DNA from: Leifsonia soli
Lineage (GTDB): Bacteria; Actinomycetota; Actinomycetes; Actinomycetales; Microbacteriaceae
Assembly (NCBI RefSeq): GCF_013408745.1
Contig: NZ_JACCBJ010000001.1
Location: 1,488,001 to 1,552,000 of the forward strand
Reading direction: 5' to 3'
DNA: 64,000 bases
Shown piece after piece: positions 59,623-64,000 of the stretch. A program made the translations under genes and the position numbers. Under the pieces are notes generated by a model. That model did not search any database, was not told the origin of the DNA, and was given only the letters and a program-made list of their open reading frames with translations. The first letter of the stretch is position 1; every line of letters begins with the position of its first letter.

Positions 59623-59674
59623 ATCGCTGCCAGCGATTGCAAAACAGCGCGGGAAAACGTTACAGAGTGGTAAC
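59623..59674. promoter_or_regulatory. Operator-like palindromes in the divergent SBP/CPBP region
   Basis: ATCGCTGCCAGCGAT (59623-59637) is a perfect palindrome with 7-bp arms about one central base. GTTAC-AGAGTG-GTAAC (59659-59674) is a second inverted repeat. Both lie 80-130 bp upstream of the binding-protein TTG. Regulator unknown. Confidence 0.4.
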
Positions 59675-59774
59675 TCAGTCGGTGGATTCCTGCACGATGC
59701 GCACAAAAACGGTGGATTTGATCGTGCAATGCAATGATTCAGTGGTTTGCCCTCCGGGCTGGCAGGATGCCGGT

Positions 59775-60569
59775 ATGGCTGACGCGCTGACCTGGGCCGG
59801 AGAGACCCCCGTGGAGCGCGCCGCGCGCCCGCGGCTGTGGTGGGAGGTGGCGATCGTGCTCGGGCTCTCGCTCGGGCAATCGGCGATCTACTCCATCGTC
59901 ACGATCATCGACCGGTCGACGCAGAGCACTCCCCTGGCGGACCAGAAGGCGGACGTCAACCCGGTCCAGTCCAGCCGCGAGGTGTTCGACTTCCTGTACC
60001 AGGTGCTCGGCAACCTGTTCCCCCTGTTCGCGGTCGCCCTGGTGGTCTACCTGCTCTGGCAGCCGCACCGTAGCGGCTTCCGGCGGATCGGCTTCGACCT
60101 CACCCGGCCCGCCCGCGACCTGGGCGGCGGGGCGTTGCTGTTCCTCGTGATCGGCATCCCCGGCATCCTCTTCTACGCCATCACCCGGCTGCTCGGGATC
60201 ACCGTCGCCGTGCAGGCCTCCACACTGGACGCGCACTGGTGGACGGTGCCGGTGCTCGTCCTCGCCGCCCTTCGTGCCGCGCTGCAGGAGGAGGTCATCG
60301 TCGTCGGGTACCTCTTCACGCGGCTGCGTCAGCTCGGCTGGGGGACCTGGTCGATCATCCTGGGGGCCGCGGTGCTGCGCGGCAGCTATCACCTGTACCA
60401 GGGCTTCGGGCCGTTCGTCGGCAACGCGATCATGGGGACCGTCTTCGGCTGGTGCTACACGCGCTGGGGCCGCGTGATGCCGCTGGTCGTGGCCCACACG
60501 ATCATCGACATCGTCTCGTTCGTCGGCTATCCCGTCGCCGTCGCCCTCTTCCCCCACATCTTCGCCTGA
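59775..60569 (+). CDS. CPBP-family intramembrane metalloprotease
   Basis: A 264-residue membrane protein with about seven helices, of the CPBP (CAAX protease/bacteriocin-processing) family. Motif 1 is QEEVIVVGYLFTRL, motif 2 is LRGSYHLYQG, and the third block is VVAHTIIDIVSFVG, with conserved Glu and His residues that form the metal site. The EExxxR motif 1 is present in the variant EEVIVVGYL. ATG 59775 is preferred; an extension upstream is a shadow. Function is unknown. Convergent to gcvP. Confidence 0.85.
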   Translation: MADALTWAGETPVERAARPRLWWEVAIVLGLSLGQSAIYSIVTIIDRSTQSTPLADQKADVNPVQSSREVFDFLYQVLGNLFPLFAVALVVYLLWQPHRSGFRRIGFDLTRPARDLGGGALLFLVIGIPGILFYAITRLLGITVAVQASTLDAHWWTVPVLVLAALRAALQEEVIVVGYLFTRLRQLGWGTWSIILGAAVLRGSYHLYQGFGPFVGNAIMGTVFGWCYTRWGRVMPLVVAHTIIDIVSFVGYPVAVALFPHIFA

Positions 60570-60572
60570 CCT

Positions 60573-60646
60573 CCCACCGTCGAGTCCGCGATCTTTGCAC
60601 GCTTCGCGGGGCGATTCTGTGCAAAGTTTGCGGACTCGACGGTGGG
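60573..60646. repeat. Long intergenic palindrome between convergent CPBP and gcvP genes (family D)
   Basis: 28-base arms at 60573-60600 and 60619-60646 match at 26 of 28 positions, core CACCGTCGAGTCCGC with TTTGCAC at the inner end, separated by 18 bases. It begins 4 bp after the CPBP stop and ends 30 bp before the gcvP stop. Confidence 0.85.
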
Positions 60647-60675
60647 GGGCGAGGGGCGGGGAGGTGGGGTACGGG

Positions 60676-63591
60676 TCAGGCGAAGGCCTCGGGGGGCGGG
60701 CAGGCGCAGAAGAGGTTGCGGTCGCCGTACGCCTGGTCGATGCGGCGCACCGGCGGCCAGTACTTGGTGCGGACCAGGGCCGGGACGGGGTACACGGCCT
60801 GCTCGCGCGAGTACGGGTGCGTCCAGTCGGACGCGACCGCGGCCTCCGCGGTGTGCGGAGCGTTCCGCAGCGGGTTGTCGTCGGACGGCCAGTCCCCCGC
60901 CGCGACGGCGTCGGCCTCCTCGCGGATCGCGATCATCGCGGCCACGAATCGGTCGAGCTCGCCGAGGTCCTCGCTCTCGGTCGGCTCCACCATGAGGGTG
61001 CCGGCGACGGGGAACGACATCGTCGGAGCGTGGAAGCCGTAGTCGATGAGCCGCTTCGCGACATCGTCGACCGTGACCCCGGTGCGCTCGGTCAGCGGAC
61101 GCAGGTCGAGGATGCACTCGTGTGCGACCAGGCCGTCCTCCCCCGCGTAGAGCACCGGGAAGTGCTCCCGCAGCCGGGCGGCGACGTAGTTGGCCGACAG
61201 CACGGCCGCTCCGGTCGCATCCTTCAGCCCATCTGCCCCCATCATCCGGACGTACGCCCAGCTGATCGGCAGGATGCTCGGGCTGCCGTACGGCGCGGCC
61301 GAGACCGGCGCGCCGCCGTGCTCGACCCGGCCGCCGCCCGCGAGCGGATGCGTCGCGTCCTGCGCGAGCGGATGCCCGGGGAGGAACGGCGCCAGGTGCG
61401 CCTTCGCGGCGACCGGCCCGACGCCGGGGCCACCGCCGCCGTGCGGGATGCAGAACGTCTTGTGCAGGTTGAGGTGGCTGACGTCGCCGCCGAAGTCGCC
61501 GAACCGGGCGTAGCCGAGCAGCGCGTTGAGGTTCGCGCCGTCCACGTACACCTGGCCGCCCGCGTCGTGCACGGCCCGGGTGATCGCGACCACCTCGTGC
61601 TCGTACACGCCGTGGGTCGACGGGTAGGTGATCATCAGCGCGGCGAGGGTGTCCGCGTGCTCCGCGATCTTGGCGCGCAGGTCGTCGAGGTCGACGTTTC
61701 CGAGCTCGTCCGTCGCCACGACGACGACGCTCATGCCCGCGAGCACGGCGGAGGCCGCGTTCGTGCCGTGGGCGGACTGCGGGATGAGGCACACCGTGCG
61801 CTGCAGGTCGCCGCGCGACCGGTGGTAGCCGCGGATCGCGAGCAGGCCGGCGAGCTCGCCCTGGCTGCCCGCGTTCGGCTGCAGCGAGACGGTGTCGTAG
61901 CCGGTGACGTCGGCGAGCCAGCGCTCCAGCTGGTCGATGAGCTCGAGCGACCCGGCGACGTCGGCCGCGGGCGCGAAGGGATGCAGCGCAGCGAACTCCG
62001 GCCAGGTCACCGCCTCCATCTCGGTCGCCGCGTTGAGCTTCATGGTGCACGAGCCGAGCGGGATCATGCCGCGGTCGAGCGCGTAGTCGCGGTCCTGCAG
62101 CAGCCGCAGGTAGCGCATCATCGCGGTCTCGGAGTGGTGCGTGTTGAACACGGGGTGGGTGAGGTAGCCCGACTCACGGGTGAGCGCCGGGTCGTACGAA
62201 GCCTCGCCCGTGAGGGCGAGCGTCGCCGTCCCGTCGACCGTCCCGCCGAGCACCTCGATGAGGTCGCCGAGCGGGAAGTCGCCGTCACGCAGGTCTTCGG
62301 CGGACTCCTCGTCGATGCTCAGCGAGACGAGACCGGCGTCCGTCGCGTGCAGCAGCAGGCCGCGGTCGTGCGCCCGGGCGACGACGGTGGACGCGTCGTC
62401 CACCTCGACCTGCAGCGTGTCGAAGAAGGAGCGCGAGACGACCTCGACACCGGACGCGCGCAGCGCCTCGGCGACCGCGGCCGTCGTGAGGTGCACCTGG
62501 CGCCCGATCGCGCGCAGCCCGGCCGGCCCGTGGTAGACGGCGTACATCGCCGCCATCACGGCGAGGAGCACCTGGGCGGTGCAGATGTTGGAGGTCGCCT
62601 TCTCACGCCGGATGTGCTGCTCGCGGGTCTGCAGAGTGAGCCGGTACGCGGGCTTGCCGACCGCGTCCTGCGAGACGCCGACGAGGCGGCCGGGGAGCTG
62701 CCGCTCCAGGCCCTTCCTGACGGCCATGTAGCCGGCGTGCGGGCCGCCGAAGCCCATCGGGACTCCGAAACGCTGGCTGGTTCCGACCGCGACATCCGCC
62801 CCGAGCTCGCCGGGGGCGCGCAGCTGGGTGAGGGCGAGCAGGTCGGCGGCGGCCACGATGACGGCCCCCGCCTCCTTCGCGGTGCGGATGACGGCGCTCG
62901 GGTCCCACACGCGCCCGGAGGCGCCGGGGTACTGCACGAACAGGCCGAACGCGTCGCTCAGCTCCGGGGAGTCGGCCGGCAGGCCGGCCAGGTCGAGGAC
63001 GACCAGCTCGATGCCGACCGCCTCCGCCCGGTTGCGCAGCAGCGCGAGCGTCTGCGGGAAGGTGTCGACGTCGACGACGAAGCGCGGCGACTTCGCCTTG
63101 GATGCGCGGCGCGCCAGCAGCATCCCCTCGACCACCGCGGTCCCCTCGTCGAGCATCGAGGCGTTCGCCGTGTCGAGGCCCGTGAGGTCGGAGACCATGG
63201 TCTGGAAGTTGATCAGCGCCTCCAGCCGGCCCTGCGAGATCTCCGGCTGGTACGGCGTGTACGCCGTGTACCAGCCCGGGTTCTCGAGCACGTTCCTCTT
63301 GATGACGGCGGGCGTGATGGTGCCGTAGTAGCCGAGCCCGATGAGGCTGCGATTGACGGTGTTGCGGGCGGCGAGCGCACGCAGCTCGGGGAGGGCGGCG
63401 CGCTCGCTCAGCGGGGCCGGGAGCGCGGACACGCGGTCGTCGTCCACGCGGATGGAGTCGGGGACGGCCGCGTGGACGAGGTCCTCGACGGAGGCCCACT
63501 CACGGGAGGCGGCCGCGCCGATCGCGGACAGCATGGTGCGCTGCGCGTCGCCGTCCGTGCCGATGTGACGCGTTGGGAAGAGGTCGGTCAT
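60676..63591 (-). CDS. gcvP: Glycine dehydrogenase (decarboxylating), P protein
   Basis: PLP enzyme of the glycine cleavage system that decarboxylates glycine and passes the methylamine to lipoyl-GcvH. The 971-residue single-chain type has the PLP lysine Lys711 in [18 protein letters not shown], with the N-terminal [18 protein letters not shown] and the ANGSQGE-type loop [11 protein letters not shown]. All expected length. It lies 16 bp downstream of gcvH. gcvT is not seen and probably lies beyond the right edge. Confidence 0.97.
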   Translation of the reverse strand: MTDLFPTRHIGTDGDAQRTMLSAIGAAASREWASVEDLVHAAVPDSIRVDDDRVSALPAPLSERAALPELRALAARNTVNRSLIGLGYYGTITPAVIKRNVLENPGWYTAYTPYQPEISQGRLEALINFQTMVSDLTGLDTANASMLDEGTAVVEGMLLARRASKAKSPRFVVDVDTFPQTLALLRNRAEAVGIELVVLDLAGLPADSPELSDAFGLFVQYPGASGRVWDPSAVIRTAKEAGAVIVAAADLLALTQLRAPGELGADVAVGTSQRFGVPMGFGGPHAGYMAVRKGLERQLPGRLVGVSQDAVGKPAYRLTLQTREQHIRREKATSNICTAQVLLAVMAAMYAVYHGPAGLRAIGRQVHLTTAAVAEALRASGVEVVSRSFFDTLQVEVDDASTVVARAHDRGLLLHATDAGLVSLSIDEESAEDLRDGDFPLGDLIEVLGGTVDGTATLALTGEASYDPALTRESGYLTHPVFNTHHSETAMMRYLRLLQDRDYALDRGMIPLGSCTMKLNAATEMEAVTWPEFAALHPFAPAADVAGSLELIDQLERWLADVTGYDTVSLQPNAGSQGELAGLLAIRGYHRSRGDLQRTVCLIPQSAHGTNAASAVLAGMSVVVVATDELGNVDLDDLRAKIAEHADTLAALMITYPSTHGVYEHEVVAITRAVHDAGGQVYVDGANLNALLGYARFGDFGGDVSHLNLHKTFCIPHGGGGPGVGPVAAKAHLAPFLPGHPLAQDATHPLAGGGRVEHGGAPVSAAPYGSPSILPISWAYVRMMGADGLKDATGAAVLSANYVAARLREHFPVLYAGEDGLVAHECILDLRPLTERTGVTVDDVAKRLIDYGFHAPTMSFPVAGTLMVEPTESEDLGELDRFVAAMIAIREEADAVAAGDWPSDDNPLRNAPHTAEAAVASDWTHPYSREQAVYPVPALVRTKYWPPVRRIDQAYGDRNLFCACPPPEAFA

Positions 63592-63607
63592 GTGAGGTGG
63601 GGGAACC

Positions 63608-63982
63608 TTACTCGCCGGTCAGGGCGGCGTACTCGTCGTAGCTCAGGAGGGTGTCGGGCAGCTCGGTGAAACGGACCTTCACGAGCCAGCCGGCGCCGAA
63701 CGGGTCGGAGTTGACCAGCTCGGGGGCGTCGACCACGGCGCTGTTGGCCTCGGCGACCGTGCCGTCCACCGGGGCGAACAGTTCGCCGACGGACTTGGTC
63801 GACTCGATCTCGCCGACCACGCGGCCGGCGGTGACATCGCTTCCCTCCTCGGGCAGCTCGACGAACACGACGTCGCCCAGCTTCTCGGCGGCGTACGCGG
63901 TGATGCCGACGGTCGCGACGTCGCCGTCGACCAGGAGCCACTCGTGCTCGGGCGTGTACTTCAGGTCTCGTTCTGCGGCCAT
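63608..63982 (-). CDS. gcvH: Glycine cleavage system H protein
   Basis: A 124-residue lipoyl carrier. The protein starts [21 protein letters not shown], and the lipoyl lysine is in [18 protein letters not shown], as in all GcvH. The surrounding [20 protein letters not shown] is of family type. ATG 63982 is 18 bp from the window end, so the upstream gcvT and any glycine riboswitch are outside. It and gcvP are cotranscribed. Confidence 0.97.
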   Translation of the reverse strand: MAAERDLKYTPEHEWLLVDGDVATVGITAYAAEKLGDVVFVELPEEGSDVTAGRVVGEIESTKSVGELFAPVDGTVAEANSAVVDAPELVNSDPFGAGWLVKVRFTELPDTLLSYDEYAALTGE

Positions 63983-64000
63983 GGCTAACGCTTCTTTCTG

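Noticed and set aside
63983..64000. Glycine riboswitch or gcvT before gcvH
   Set aside because: Only 18 bases remain before the window end, so nothing can be called.

Overview
The window is about 70% GC and carries gene blocks typical of Actinobacteria: lexA next to a divergent LysM cell-division inhibitor, ftsK-pgsA-cinA-clgR-DUF3046-recA-recX-miaB-miaA-dapF, an acyl-CoA carboxylase/isovaleryl-CoA dehydrogenase operon, and efeUOB under an iron box. Gene order, base composition and protein style point to the family Microbacteriaceae (Leifsonia-like). The family is an inference from synteny and style; no rRNA is present to confirm it. No tRNA, rRNA, CRISPR array, insertion sequence or prophage gene was seen, so this reads as a core chromosomal segment. 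Coding density is high: no gap exceeds about 255 bp. The largest are 52202-52455, 59545-59774 and 6358-6577, and each holds regulatory or terminator-like structure.

Layout. 1-2924: 3' part of hisC, LysM division inhibitor, lexA and a zincin. 3017-6357: metF-metE operon with a long structured leader. 6578-8786: hflX and a divergent methyltransferase. 8878-16442: dapF, miaA, miaB, recX, recA, DUF3046, clgR, cinA and pgsA, all leftward. 16452-22649: ftsK, GNAT, rnj, dapA. 22729-25170: rightward redox and hypothetical genes. 25238-29162: a TPR membrane protein, dapB, GNAT, histidine phosphatase and M16 peptidase. 29344-31087: TetR regulator and aldo/keto reductase. 31267-39909: leucine/isovalerate catabolism operon with a divergent TetR regulator. 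39990-45670: penicillin acylase-like enzyme, citrate synthase, dapC, ferredoxin. 46186-49683: efeUOB iron uptake. 49680-52201: lipoprotein and typA. 52456-59544: oligopeptide ABC transporter interrupted by an opposite-strand PH-domain gene. 59775-63982: CPBP protease homologue, gcvP, gcvH.

How the parts work together. Three LexA-type boxes (upstream of the LysM gene, lexA and recA) make a local SOS circuit of repressor, activator and division block. dapA, dapB, dapC and dapF give four steps of the diaminopimelate/lysine pathway, at separate loci. accD1-accA1-acd-scoA-scoB-maoC-citE matches in content the mycobacterial Rv2498c-Rv2504c cluster and can be read as a route from isovaleryl-CoA to acetoacetate and acetyl-CoA, with a TetR regulator and a duplicated operator at its head.

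The most unusual non-coding feature is a set of long imperfect palindromes, falling into several sequence families, that sit 3' of genes, mostly between convergent pairs (2504-2570, 8796-8854, 27083-27139, 29948-29998, 34053-34118, 42640-42696, 50207-50258, 60573-60646), plus a 20-bp tandem array at 39925-39984. They look like dispersed REP-like or terminator elements. Other notable points are an interleaved hairpin pair between recX and miaB, a structured metF leader, a probable CTG start for miaA, and an OppB-like permease with about 160 extra membrane residues.
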